Assembly: GCA_012845835.1 (NCBI GenBank) | Contig: JABAKD010000002.1 | Location: 23,093,518 to 23,157,517 of the forward strand | Direction of reading: 5' to 3' | DNA: 64,000 nt | Source of the DNA: Undaria pinnatifida | Taxonomy: Eukaryota; Sar; Phaeophyceae; Laminariales; Alariaceae | Part shown: positions 33,501 to 43,235 of the stretch, piece after piece | How positions within the stretch are numbered: position 1 is the stretch's first letter | Layout: the number at the start of each line of letters is the position of its first letter | Notes under the pieces: model-generated | Seen by the model: only the letters and a program-made list of their open reading frames with translations | Told to the model about the DNA's origin: nothing | Database searches by the model: none | Translations under genes and position numbers: made by a program

Positions 33501-35336
33501 GATTCGGGTCGTCTGGCGGGTCACGTTAACTTGACCCGTGACATTTCTCACGGGTCAAAGTCAAAAAGTCACGGGTCAAAGCATGTATACCTCGGTCGGT
33601 TGGTTGGTCCTTGGTCCCTCGTACTTTTCCCAGTATGTCGTGTTCTCTGCGTTTTTTACCGGCATTGTTTGCAGCTGATGATTAGACTATGTCATGTGGT
33701 GTACGCGCGAGAAATAGGAACGAAACCGCAACCCACACGCCCGTCGCATGGACATGCCCGTACCGTTAGACCACCGGGTCGACCCACGAGCGACCCGACG
33801 AGCGAGCTAGTTATAAGTTACAAGTGCAATCTCCGGCCCCGGCAAGCAGCCTAGCTGAGCCGCCTCCGGCAGCAAGCCCACAACTGGGGCAGTGGATCTG
33901 TCAGCAGGGGCTGCGATCCGCGAGGATGCGTTGCCTGCTGCTGGTGCTGGCTGCTGCCAGGGTGCTGCTGCTGTGCTGCTGCTGCTGCTGCTGCTTGCTG
34001 CTGCTGCTTCGGCAACGGCTGCTCTTCTTCTTGCTTTTTTACGTTTGGTCACATTCTCGAGCTAGCTACTACTACAACTACAACTACTACTGCTGTATCT
34101 ATCTTCTATCTGTGCAGTCTCCAGCCCCGGCAAGCAGCCTAGCTGAGCCGCCTCCGGCAGCAAGCCCACAACTGGGGCGGTGGGTCTGTCAGCAGGGGCT
34201 GCGATCCGCGAGAATCCGGGGTCTGCTGCTGGTGCTTGCTGCTGCCAGTGCTGCTGCTGCTTGCTGCTGCTGCTTCGAAGACGACTGCCCTTCCTTGCCT
34301 TTTTACGTTTGGTGACATTTCGTACTGGTATGACCGTAATATTACTGCTGTTGTTGCGGCTTCAGTAGGTACGGGATTCGCGTCACACTGCCGTATACCT
34401 TCGTACGAGTAGCTAGGGGTACTGCCTGGTGATTGTTCTGCACGCTGTGATGACATATGATCGGAGCATCGGCACGAGGGAGGCAGGAAGCCAAACAAAT
34501 GTTTGTATTTCATTGGCGGACCCGCGGGCCCGACCCGCGGGGCGCCTGCACGGCATCAATGTGGCTCTCAGCTGTAAGTTTGAAAAAGGCGGATCCGCCG
34601 GCTAGATCCGCGGGTTTGACCCGCGGGTCAGCCCAAAACAACTCACGGGTCATTATGGCTTGACCCGCGAAGTGACCCGTATCTCGCGGGTCATGACCCG
34701 ACCCGACCCGCGAGATTTTGAAAACCTCTTGACCCGACCCGACCCGACCCGCGAGATTTTGAAGCCTTTTGACCCGACCCGACCCGACCCGCGAGATTTT
34801 GAAAACCTCTTGACCCGACCCGACCCGACCCATGAGATTTTAAAACGTAATGACCCGACCCGACCCGACCCGCGAGATTTTGAAACCCCCTTGACCCGAC
34901 CCGCGGGTCGGGTCATGACCCGTGAAAAGCCCTGAAAAAAACGACAAAAATCAACACATAAAACATTGTTGTCGTTTTTCTTGTTTTTCACAACAAAAAC
35001 AATAACATAAACGTAAACATAAACATAAACATAAACATAAACATAAACATACACATAAGCATAAACGTAAGCATAAACGTAAGCATAAACATAAACATAA
35101 ATATCAACATTAACATTAACATTAACATCAACATCAACATCAATATAGACATAGACATAAACATTAACGCCGCCGCGCCGCCACGCCGCCGCCTTGCCCC
35201 CCCTCCCACACGCCTGGTCGTTTTCAGGCCGAACATAATCACACTAGAGGGGTTGCTTGCCGCGGCTACGATGCTGACTGTTGCGGAGAAGGTGGAGCTT
35301 GTTGAAGAGGTGCAAAAGATGATCACCCCAACGTAG
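22015..35336 (+). CDS. CDP-diacylglycerol synthase (phosphatidate cytidylyltransferase)
   Basis: Seven exons: 22015-22272, 26740-27009, 27398-27543, 28080-28140, 30265-30438, 31037-31314, 35228-35336; 1296 nt, 431 aa, a normal length for the eukaryotic family. It converts phosphatidate and CTP to CDP-diacylglycerol for phosphatidylinositol and related lipids, in ER-type membranes. Exon 1 gives a basic/acidic cytosolic N terminus and the first membrane segment (about residues 54-86). Exons 2-5 carry the family blocks LVFKEMVSVRY, PLFRTLQW, LTLKKGLYKYQ, HNIFNGIFWFFFPASLVICN, KISPNKTWEGFIGAFF and WFTCPVKDL. Exon 6 holds the signature at residues 352-378 (SAIKR...KDF...PGHGG.TDRMD) with the metal-binding aspartates present. 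Exon 7 restores the C terminus after FIRPN. Donors of introns 2 and 3 appear to be GC (CAG|GCATGG and CTG|GCGAGT); only these splice sites keep frame and homology. Introns 1 and 6 (4.5 and 3.9 kb) are filled with repeats. ATG at 22015 is the in-frame start used; another in-frame ATG is 24 nt upstream at 21991. Confidence 0.92.
23222..23252. repeat. CTG trinucleotide tract in lipid-synthase intron 1
   Basis: About ten CTG/GCT units following GCAGCAGCTGCATCTAACTG; intronic. Confidence 0.85.
23792..24022 (+). other. Possible alternative first exon or nested frame in intron 1
   Basis: A frame starts in good context (GGCCATGGGAG at 23792), encodes about 77 residues with a strongly hydrophobic stretch (LVLGIMIFALFYVLLQQAV) followed by an Arg-rich tail, and meets a donor-like ACG|GTGCGT at 24022/24023 in phase 0. 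Exon 2 of the surrounding gene also begins in phase 0, so it could splice in frame. No homology was recognised; it may be chance. Confidence 0.2.
24553..25790 (+). repeat. G-rich interspersed repeat R1, copy 3 (intron 1)
   Basis: Same order of blocks as 6258-7556: TACACTCCAGCTGTGAG, GATACTCCGATCGCGCG, CGTGGGGGCCTGG, repeated GTGGAAACTATA, TTTATTAATCTGGCGG and GATAATGACGTGATATC. The G tracts are much expanded (24905-24955 and 25230-25330). Lies wholly within intron 1 of the lipid synthase gene. Confidence 0.85.
26434..26705 (+). repeat. Two tandem units, about 135 bp, next to the exon 2 acceptor
   Basis: Each unit contains GTGTGGACACAGACAGCACG, CTTCCCCTCGTATG, and GAAAGCTRACCTATCC followed by CTTCCCCTCGTCTATG. 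The second unit ends about 35 bp before the exon 2 acceptor at 26739, so it supplies the pyrimidine-rich 3' part of intron 1. Confidence 0.85.
28296..28385 (+). repeat. Interspersed repeat R7, fragment (intron 4)
   Basis: Shares GGGACTTTTCATCCGTGTAG, CAGTTTTATTTTTATCC and TTGGGAGAGGTCTTCAGCTC with 13342-13455. Confidence 0.65.
28430..28760. repeat. GTTGGTGTT-type microsatellite (intron 4)
   Basis: Irregular GTTGGT/GTTGGC hexamer array, the complement of the CACCAA arrays at 50730-51060 and 62690-63060. Open frames over it are Leu/Val-rich artefacts. Confidence 0.85.
30485..30529. repeat. GTT microsatellite (intron 5)
   Basis: About 12 GTT units, 47 bp after the exon 5 donor. Confidence 0.85.
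31411..31705. repeat. AT-rich (TATTA)n array with an R1 insertion (intron 6)
   Basis: TATTA units interrupted at 31571-31626 by the first 50-odd bases of R1 (TTAAAATACACTCCAGCTG to AACTCAT), after which the TATTA repeat resumes. Confidence 0.85.
31905..32150. repeat. 13-bp tandem repeat, TATTATCATAGGA type (intron 6)
   Basis: About 18 units of TATTATCATAGKA with single-base variants, AT-rich. Immediately followed by R4 copy 2. Confidence 0.9.
32268..32850 (+). repeat. Interspersed repeat R4, copy 2 (intron 6)
   Basis: Parallels 17220-17830: GTTGGCCTCGGTTGGCACCG, TCACGTAGTGCGAATGAATA, TTCACCCTTCATGCGACTCG, GTCTGCCTGGTTGGTGAAAA and CATACGACTACGGCCATGCA. Confidence 0.8.
33238..34934. mobile_element. 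CAGGG-ended, GGGTC-rich element R6, copy 1
   Basis: Left end CAGGGCTTTTCACGGGTC, right end GACCCGTGAAAAGCCCTG: 18-bp exact inverted ends. Flanking 8-mers are CAAAAAAC and AAAAAAAC (7 of 8 alike), compatible with a hAT-type 8-bp duplication but low in complexity. Subterminal arrays repeat GACCCGACCCGACCCGCGAG plus an AT-rich spacer, about 45 bp per unit. The centre holds a 288-bp direct duplication (33826-34316) with CTG tracts. No transposase frame, so non-autonomous. Sits in intron 6 of the lipid synthase gene. It could instead be two adjacent smaller elements. Confidence 0.6.
34985..35165. repeat. CATAAA hexamer array upstream of the last exon
   Basis: CATAAA/CGTAAA units grading into CATTAA and CATCAA variants; ends about 60 bp before the exon 7 acceptor at 35227. 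Confidence 0.9.
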
Positions 35337-35356
35337 CGTGAGGTGTCGTCAGGAGC

Positions 35357-35557
35357 CAGGGCTTTTCACGGGTCATGACCCGGCCTGGAAAACCTCGCGG
35401 GTCGAGTCGGTTCGGGTCAGGAGGTGTTCGAAATATCATGGGTGGGTTTTCGGTCGGGTCGGGTCTGGAGGTTCGCAAATGTCACGGGTCGGGTCGGGTC
35501 ACCCTGACCGGACCCGACCCGACCCGTGAGGAGTGATCCGACCCTCGAAAAACCCTG
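35357..35557. mobile_element. R6 element, copy 2, 20 bp after the lipid-synthase stop
   Basis: Begins CAGGGCTTTTCACGGGTC and ends AAAAACCCTG, with GGGTC/GACCC arrays inside that are inverted with respect to each other about a centre near 35500. No matching flanking duplication is visible (TCAGGAGC versus TACAGTAT). It probably lies in the 3' untranslated region of the gene ending at 35336. Confidence 0.6.
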
Positions 35558-35639
35558 TACAGTATGATCAGCGCAATCTAACGTAGGATGTCGTGAGGTT
35601 CGAGGGTTCCCTTCCTGGTCAATAGTGTGCGAGCGTACG

Positions 35640-35960
35640 CACTAAATGTGCAGCACCCCGACAGGACCACACGGGCATGCACTTTTCAACGTAGTACAAG
35701 CTGGGGGTGTTACTTGAGCCAGGGGCGGAGGAGGGAGGGAGGGGGGTGCATTCGGTATTGATGCATGGCCGTAGTGGTATTGGCCATAGCTATCATACCC
35801 TCGCATCCCTACAATGCCGGGACGGAGCATGTCGGATTTTCACCGACCAGGCAGACATTGCTTGCATCAAGCGCAAACCGCGGTGAGGTGCTCGGCGAGT
35901 CGCATGAAGGGTGAGCTGCATCCTACTAAGAACCTCTTGTGAGGCGGACTTGCAAATGGT
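35640..35960 (-). repeat. Interspersed repeat R4, inverted copy
   Basis: Contains GATGCATGGCCGTAGTGGTA, GCCGGGACGGAGCATGTCGG, ACCAGGCAGACATTGCTTGC and CGCATGAAGGGTGAGCTGCA, the reverse complement of 17640-17830 with about 20% divergence. Confidence 0.75.
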
Positions 35961-37427
35961 TGACAGTCACACTGAGTTAAAAGATGTTGGGGGGGGTGGC
36001 GCAGCATGCGTCAAACCCATGTTTTATTTTGTTATTATTTTTCGGTCGAATCTGCGACCGTCCTGACTTATTTTCGCTCTTGACTGCGTAGTGGTTTTGT
36101 GACCTCGCGGCCCGAAGGAGCCACTGCTGCGCCTCTGTGGTTGAATTATAGTGCTGGGATCGTGGGGGTAGTGTTGAGTGTTTTTCGCGACGGGGATGTG
36201 GGGATCCATCTGCGAGCACCCTCACGTTATTGTCGTGAGTGACTTGTGTTTATGTGCGTATTGGTGGCTTCGAGCCTCTGCTGTGATGGGGGGGGAGGGG
36301 GGGAAGAGGAATGGGGGTGGGTGGGGGGGGGGATAGGAGGAGTTGGGGGGGGGGGATGAGGGGAGGAAAAGGGGGGGGGTGCACGATGTAGCGAGTGCGG
36401 CACACGGATGATTTTGTCACTGGTATCACTTGCAGTAGGCGGGTGCGCATTCGGACGTGCCGCAGGGAAAAAATGGCGTCGGTTACGGGCTGTCCATGTA
36501 GTGTTGTCTCTGTGGGGGGTGTTCGAAGCCGTGCGGTGTAAGGGAAGGGACGGGTGCGCTTCTCACGACCATCGTTATCGAGCCGTTTGGTGCTTGTCTC
36601 CGGCTGCGTGATGTTCTGAGATACTAGTAGCTTGTAACTGGCACAGTTTTCGAAGGTACACATCATAGTTGCCTCTTGTTTACTCGATAGCATATTGTGT
36701 TCACAAATATATTCGTTTTGTTTAGTGGGACAGATCGAAGGGGGCCACGCGTCTTCGTTGCTGCGTGCTGCGCCTTCTGACTGTTTTGTGTACAGGGAAC
36801 TTTGGGTGTGCAGGTTTTGGTTTTGTGATTTTGACGCACCTTCTTCCTGTGGTGTTTCGGTTGTGCGAGAGAAGAGGGACAGACCATGTTTATTATGTGC
36901 AGCACCGGCTTGCCCTGCCTGAAGCGTACCAGGCATTTTGTTTTTTGGGTGCAGAAAGGCGCGGATTTTGAAATTTGAAATGCCGCCAAATGTGGCACCC
37001 AGCGTGCGTGAGGAAAATGACGAGAGGCTAACAGTTCTTATATTATACTTATATACGAAGTATACTGTACTCGTTATATAGGACCAGGTAAGTGGTACCG
37101 AAGCATACCAATGGCAAACTTTTGGTCCGTACCTGGTATATACTGGGTGCGATATTCTAGGATAATCTACACATACATTGCAGAGATAGCTGCCTGACGT
37201 CCTTTGGCAGAGGTCCCCAACAGCCATGGTAAGAAAGGTTGCTTGCAGCTCACATCACTCTTGCAGCTATGCACAACAACACAACAGCAGTGTAAAGGGA
37301 TTAGCGAAAGCTAAGGGGCACTGGGATGCCAGCGCTGGCAAGGAGCATGGTGTTCTTTGTAAAGTTCTTGTGGTTGATTTTCTCCTGGGATGCTCTTGCT
37401 TGAGATGCAAGAGAGGGGAAGAAACCG
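35961..37427. other. Intergenic, no gene recognised
   Basis: Includes a G-rich stretch (36285-36385) on the plus strand. A 325-codon minus-strand frame (36250-37227) crosses it; its C-terminal proline run is simply the complement of the G tracts and it shows no domain, so it is not called. Confidence 0.5.
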
Positions 37428-38639
37428 CACCCCGGATAACGTAACACTCGGATAACACTTACCGGTATCTACGTTATGGGGCCCAACGCAGGCGCTTGGC
37501 CACGTCCTAACATAGTGCTACCACGGGAGGAGTAATCACGGTAACGCGGCAACATTCGTAGTGTTAACTGGAAACCCACGAACGTGCACACGCATTAACG
37601 TTATGTCTGCTTGATCCCGTCCAGCTCTGATACAGTAGCATCATGTTACGCGGTGACCTGTCCTTGTACTAACGCCGTAACACTGTTAATATTTTACCAT
37701 ATAGACAGCACGTTATCACCCTAATATGCCCAGATCGATATCCGAAGATTTGTTAACATGATAACATTATGCTACTGTCTACGCGGCGTTAGACCTGGCA
37801 CCCTAACATTGTGTTACCACTATTGGAGTGTTAAACATAACGCCCTGACATAACCGTAATATGTTGGCCAGCACCACGAACTCCTAGCATTGTGCTACAT
37901 TTAACACACTACCATACTAGTAACATAGCGACCCGCGCTACTAACATTATTTTTTCGGACCCCCGGTCTACTGTGTTAGGGTCGGATGACGTAACATTTA
38001 CCGTACTTTAGCAACGTTACAGTCTTAGCCAGCGGGTACGTAACTTTATGTTAGGATGTTAGTCTAAAGGTCTAAACGCCGACGTCCCCCTAACATTATG
38101 TTACGATGTTACCGTCGTTTAATACATGATTTTAACGTATGGTTACTGCTGTGTTACAGTAGCAATCGACACCGTCCTAACATTATGTTAATGCGTTACC
38201 GTCGGGGCCGAAGTTGTTCTAACATTGTGTTGAGATGTTACCCTTGGGATCTTCCCGGGATCTAACATGTGTTACACCTGTGTTAGCGGTAAAGCGGGGT
38301 CGCGGAGTAACATGATGTAGTCGTGTTAACATATTTCTCCGAGATCCCGATGCGCGGAGCTATGGGAGATGACATATTTGTAAAGAGACTTGAGTGGCAT
38401 CATGTCCTTTGAAAAAAAAAAATGGGTAAATTATGACACCCGGGGGGGTTTGTTTGCTTACAGGCGTTGACACCCATGGGAGACGCATTTATTGCCCACA
38501 AAACACTCTCAAATGGGGGCAGTTTGAGGCAGCCTGACATGATCCTAGCGGAGAAGCCACAAGTCCCAGTTGTATCAATCCTGCGAGGCAACACCAAATA
38601 GAAGATTCTCGACGAAAAGTTGACCGCAAAAGACCTGAC

Positions 38640-39270
38640 GCACGCTCAAAAAGTGACAATTGGACATTTATTTCTGGTTAGTTTTTTTTCTTTATTGTTG
38701 TGCGATATACTTTGGGACCACGATGTAAGACCTCGCCGAGTGTGATTGTCGAGGAAGAGCTGCACCCTCGCACCGGTCATATCACATAGAAGACGTAGAA
38801 AGAGACGGTTTGGGAATCGCCGTCGCATGGGCAGATAAATCGCCTACGATGATAAAAAAAGTTGACAAGTTTCTACTAGATGACGGCTCGAGTCTACGAA
38901 ATCCGCTGCAAGTATGCGTGGAAATAGTGTTGATGGATTGAATTTGAGCTCCAAAAAAATGGGAAAAATAAACCACAACAACAAAAAAAGAAGCATAATC
39001 CAAAATTAGTATTATATGAATGGAACGACTTGAAGCGAATATCATTTTCTTGTCATCGCAGGCGATTTCTCTGCCCAAACGGCGGCGATTCCCAAATGGT
39101 CTCTTCCTGCGTGCTCTGTGTGATATGACCGGAGCAAGGGATGCAGCTCTTCCTCGATAAAAATCACACTCGGCGAGGTCTCATGGCGTGGTCCCAAAGT
39201 AGCATATCGCACAACAATTATAATTGAGAAAAAAAACGAACCAGGAGCTGCCAGGAATGTCAAGTTGTCC
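38640..39270. repeat. Internal inverted repeat (hairpin, about 220-bp arms)
   Basis: 38640-38862 pairs with 39270-39045: shared landmarks TTGTTGTGCGATATRCTA/TTTGGGACCACG, ACCTCGCCGAGTGTGAT, CGAGGAAGAGCTGCA and GGTCATATCACA. The loop is about 180 bp. It lies within the core of the larger element and is not related to that element's outer arms. Confidence 0.8.
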
Positions 39271-39315
39271 CTGTTTTGAGCTTGTGTTGCTGGTTTTATA
39301 GCATTAGCCTCTGGC

Positions 39316-39545
39316 CCACGTAGTCACCGACTTCGTAACAGGGATCTCCGGGGCTCTCCCCTTGCCACGCACTACCGTACGTAGTACTCAGGAGCAAACT
39401 ATCATATCCATTCACGTCTCCAGTGCGCACGCTCGCAAATACGTTATTTCCTTCTTGTCTTTTCCCGGAAAAAAATGGAAATATGAAGTCGGTGGGATTC
39501 GAACCTACGACATATATTTTGTTGGTTATACAAGGGGCTACGCCG
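39316..39545 (-). repeat. SINE-like repeat R3 with tRNA-like head, copy 1
   Basis: Minus-strand reading: a box-B-like GGTTCGAATCCCACCGACTTC at 39508-39488, then a body through GACGTGAATGG, TGAGTACTACG and CCTGTTACGAAGTCGGTGA. The head is truncated compared with copy 2. Direct repeat of 40725-40980. Confidence 0.6.
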
Positions 39546-39789
39546 GCGGCCTGGACGGCCGCCGGTCGCGGCGCAGGAAAGTGAATATTAAGAGGGTAAG
39601 AAGTAATAATGCCAAGAGTTAGACGAAGTTTGTTAATTCATATATGGGAGATACTGGAAAGAGAAAATGCCGACAAATTTTTCCCGATTTCCCGTGTGCG
39701 GCGGAACAATGCGAGAAGGCAGCCTGGAAATTATGGGAGAGCATGGCGGTTCACCCCAGCTGGGTGACGCTCTGCGTTGCTACGCAGAA

Positions 39790-40245
39790 AGGCGCGGCCA
39801 CAGCTGCTGCTGTGCATATACCATTTGTAGCTTCGTGATGCTGCTGTGCATATACCATTTGTAGCTTCGTGATGCTGCTGTGCATATACCATTTGTAGCT
39901 TCGTCATGCTGCAGGCTCATCATAGCTTCAGCTACTGCTGCTGTACATCATGTACATGTACGTGCTGCTGTAGACTACCGGGGGTTCAAAAATATTGAGA
40001 GTTCGCAGTTCTCCACGACGCCTAGCTGCTGCTGTGCATATACCATTTGTAGCTTCGTGATTCTGCTGTGCAGATACCATTTGTAGCTTCGTGATGCTGC
40101 TGTGCATATACCATTTGTAGCTTCGTGATGCTGCAGGCTCATCATAGCTTCAGCTACTACTGCTGTACATCATGTACATGTATACGTGCTGCTGTAGACT
40201 ACCGGGGGTTCAAAAATATTGAGAGTTCGCAGTTCTCCACTACGC
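39790..40245. repeat. Nested tandem repeat, 34-bp units within a 216-bp duplication
   Basis: The small unit contains GCTGTGCATATACCATTTG and TAGCTTCGTGAT. A larger block with CATCATGTACATGTA, CTACCGGGGGTTCAAAAATA and GAGAGTTCGCAGTTCTCCAC occurs twice (39905-40013 and 40135-40245). Confidence 0.85.
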
Positions 40246-40724
40246 CTGGGTGGCATGTGTTCTCGGGGATTACGAACTTTTCTTCCCCAGATCCTAGCAC
40301 AAACCTCGCTTAGTGGCCTTTACAATGGCGACGCCGGCCAGGTAATCGACCCCCCCCCGTGTGTCGGAGGTCAGAGAACACGTACCGAAGAAATAACGCG
40401 AAGACATTAGCCCTGTGTGCAGACTACGCACCAAACGTCTCACAGGGCACGATTTTTCGGAGATCTGGTCGTAGATCTCGACGTCGAGGCCTCGCGCGCG
40501 CGCTACGGCGCCGAGCGGGCGGATCAGCTGAGCCGGTGGTTGCAGGCCAGGCGGGGGCACGCCTCAGCGAAGAAACCGCGCGGAAAGGCGGTCAGAGGCG
40601 GGAGATATCCGCAGACGTAAGGATGTGCATATGTGATGAGCGAACTAAGATAATATATAGATTTATAGGTGACTATGTGGGCCAGTGGGTAGTTCTATAT
40701 AACCAACAAAAGATATGTTTGCGA

Positions 40725-40980
40725 GTCCGTCAATTGACTCTCACCGACTTCGTAACAGGGATTTACGGAGCTCTCCCCTCGCCACGCACTACCGTAGTAC
40801 TCAGGAGGAAACTATCATGACCATTCACGTCTCCAGCGCGCACGCTCGCCAGGACGTTATTTCCTTTTTTATTTTTCCAGAAAAAAGCGGAAATATGAAG
40901 TCGGTGGGATTCGAACCCACGACATATATTTTGTTGGTTATATAGAACTACTCACTTGCCCACGCAGTCACAACTAACAT
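40725..40980 (-). repeat. SINE-like repeat R3, copy 2, with complete tRNA-like head
   Basis: The minus-strand head spans about 73 nt ending at CCCACCGACTTC (about 40971-40899). It has a box-A-like TGGGCAAGTGAGTAG and a perfect T arm (GTGGG-TTCGAAT-CCCAC). Acceptor and anticodon stems pair poorly, so this is a tRNA-derived repeat or tRNA pseudogene, not a tRNA gene. The body is shared with 39316-39545; a scrap of it lies at 4520-4560. Confidence 0.6.
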
Positions 40981-41935
40981 GTGTCAGGTCCTTATCGATT
41001 ATTTTTACGCCGAGATCCTTCTCTCCGGTGTTGCTTCGCAGGATTGGTACAGCTGGGGCGTGTGGTCTCTCAACTAGGGTCTTGTCGGACTGTCTCAAAC
41101 TGCCCCCTTCGAGCGTGTTTCGTGGGCAATAAAGGCGTCCCCTATGGGTATGAACGCCTGTCAGTATGCAAAACAACACCCCCGATGTCGTGTTGTGCCC
41201 AAAAGTCATTTTTTCCCCATGATAACACCCAAGTTTCTTTAAATATGTCATCTCCCATAGATAGGCGTGGAGTAATCTAATGTATCCGTGTTATCCTATT
41301 TCGTCGAAATTGACTGCTGTCGCTAACACGGTAGCATAATATTAACGTTTAATTGACCATGTATGTTATCCCCTCGACGCGTGTTACGATAGCCACGAGG
41401 ACTTCCACTAACACACTAACATGTAGTCTTATGTAAGCGTTTAATTGGGCATGTACGTTATCCATTTAAAGTGTGTTACGGTAGCAAGTAAGAATTCCGG
41501 TGACACCCTAACGTAAAGTTACTCGCTACAGACTGCTGTCGCTATTACGGTAACACAATGTTAATGTTTAACTGACTGCTGTCGCTAATACGGTAACATA
41601 ATGTTAACGTTTAACTGACCATGTGCGTTTTGCATTTAACGCGTGTTACGATAGTCACAAGGAATTCAGCTAACACGCTAACACAGTGTTAATCCCTATG
41701 GGCTGCCTACCCTAACACCGTAACACACACCAGGTATACTGCGGTCAAAACAGGATCAAGGTAACACTCTAACATAATGTTGCGCGACTGCCCGTCAATA
41801 GCATAGCACACTAACACTACGTTATAAAAAAACCCAGAAAGTGCTTAATGTAGTGACGTAACGTTACCATTTTTGTCGCTGATCTGTACCAGGTAACACT
41901 GACGTCAAATGTCAATTGTTATGTTATCCGAGGTG

Positions 41936-43235
41936 TGGAAGAAATCCAAATGGGAAAAGTGCGCTTCGTTCCTCTGGTGCTCATCCCACTCCTAAACCTA
42001 ACCTACGGCCCTTTTCTAGACCTAAACCCGCTTCTGGGAGTACCAATAATAACGTATCCAACCCACGTGTAACATTCTCCACCTTCCAGGATACTGTGTC
42101 CATAACATTAGCCCACCCCGAAAAGTCGTAGGTGCAGACCATAACAGCAGCCAGCCGTAAGCAACAACGTCTGTCTGTCGATGCTTTCGCAGACAGCTCT
42201 CGTCAGTTCGTTGCACGATACCTGGTATTGTGCACTGGTGCTTGTTTATACGAATGTGAGTTTCTATTTCTGACGACGCCAAAACCAGAGACCTATTTGG
42301 AGTTGCCCGAAGCATCCACCGACCAAAATGAAATCCACGAGGACCTACCATTGTTTTGTTCGATCAATCACGACGAACCGAGCGGTTATCGTAGAATCAG
42401 AAACTAGCGGAGAGCGGAGCCCTTATCAGCTCAACATCAGGCAGCAGAACAGCCGCCCAACCACACGCACCATGTGTCGCGGCTGCCGCGAGCACCCAGT
42501 CAGTGTTGTGGCTGCTTGTGGTGTACTGGTTCGGATCCATCTATCGAACCGGGAACTACCGCGATGCTAACCCCGGGCTCCTGCTAAGTCCAGGAGCGTG
42601 AGTATAGGAATGGTGGTGTGGGTGGCTCGGTTTGCGGTGATGACAATATATGCTGCCCGCTCCCAGTGTCTCGATGGGCGTCCGAATTGTGCGTTTCTGG
42701 GCTCCCTGACGTGTTCTGCTGCCCTCGTGTGTTTCGTGGATGACCGAAGCTCATAATTTCCATCCTGGTCTGGAAGCTCGCCGTGCCGTGGGAATATGTG
42801 GAGGGTCGTCGGCAGGCCATAATGCGTGAGAGGAGGAAGAAGGTACAACAAGTCGCTCGACGATTGCAGCAGCGCGAGGCTGCGGTGACTTTAGAGCGAG
42901 TAAAACACGACGTGCAAACCGAAAACAACCCTTAGTAGATTTTGCGCTTTGAGGCCAGTTCGACAACAAGCCGAGCAGCAAGCCCCGTACTGCATTTAAT
43001 ATAGTCATTTAACAACTTGAAAATACCACGATGTTGGACGTTTGGAGCCGGATTAAGTGCATCTCGATTCTTATATATACGACTGCCAGATCTGGGCGAC
43101 ATTTTCGCAATGCGTGGTCCGCAGAACAAAAATATCATCTTGAGCAATTTTTGAGCAAAACGATATTGCTCAAGACGACTTTGTTTTTTGGGTTACATCC
43201 GGATATTGGGAATTGGTGAATGAGCTGACATAATT
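41936..43235. other. Unassigned sequence between two mobile elements
   Basis: Several short plus-strand frames (41916-42131, 42132-42407, 42328-42570) are present. None has a recognised motif. They might be remnants of an upstream frame of the recombinase element, but nothing proves this. Confidence 0.4.

Larger units (their letters stand above)
37428..41935. mobile_element. Candidate 4.5-kb transposon with long composite inverted arms
   Basis: Outer ends: left CACCCCGGATAACGTAAC, right complement CACCTCGGATAACATAAC (16 of 18 alike). Both outer arms (37428-38340, 41270-41935) are irregular arrays of TAACATNATGTTA-like palindromes. Inside them a well-aligned inverted repeat of about 280 bp pairs 38364-38640 with 41251-40985 (shared landmarks: GATGACATATTT, TTATTGCCCAC, GGGGGCAGTTTGAG, CAATCCTGCGA). 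GGAAGAAA occurs at 37417-37424 and 41937-41944, a candidate 8-bp target duplication. The core has no transposase frame. The layout suggests a foldback or Mutator-like non-autonomous element; family assignment is inference. Confidence 0.65.

Noticed and set aside
33213-33551. 112-codon minus-strand frame with SRVGSGR repeats
   Set aside because: Translation of the GGGTC array of the R6 element.
36250-37227. 325-codon minus-strand open frame
   Set aside because: Proline run equals the complement of G tracts; no domain, no splice logic, mixed composition. Not supportable as a gene.
39480-39540. tRNA gene on the minus strand
   Set aside because: T arm is good but the anticodon and acceptor stems fail and the sequence recurs as part of a longer repeat.
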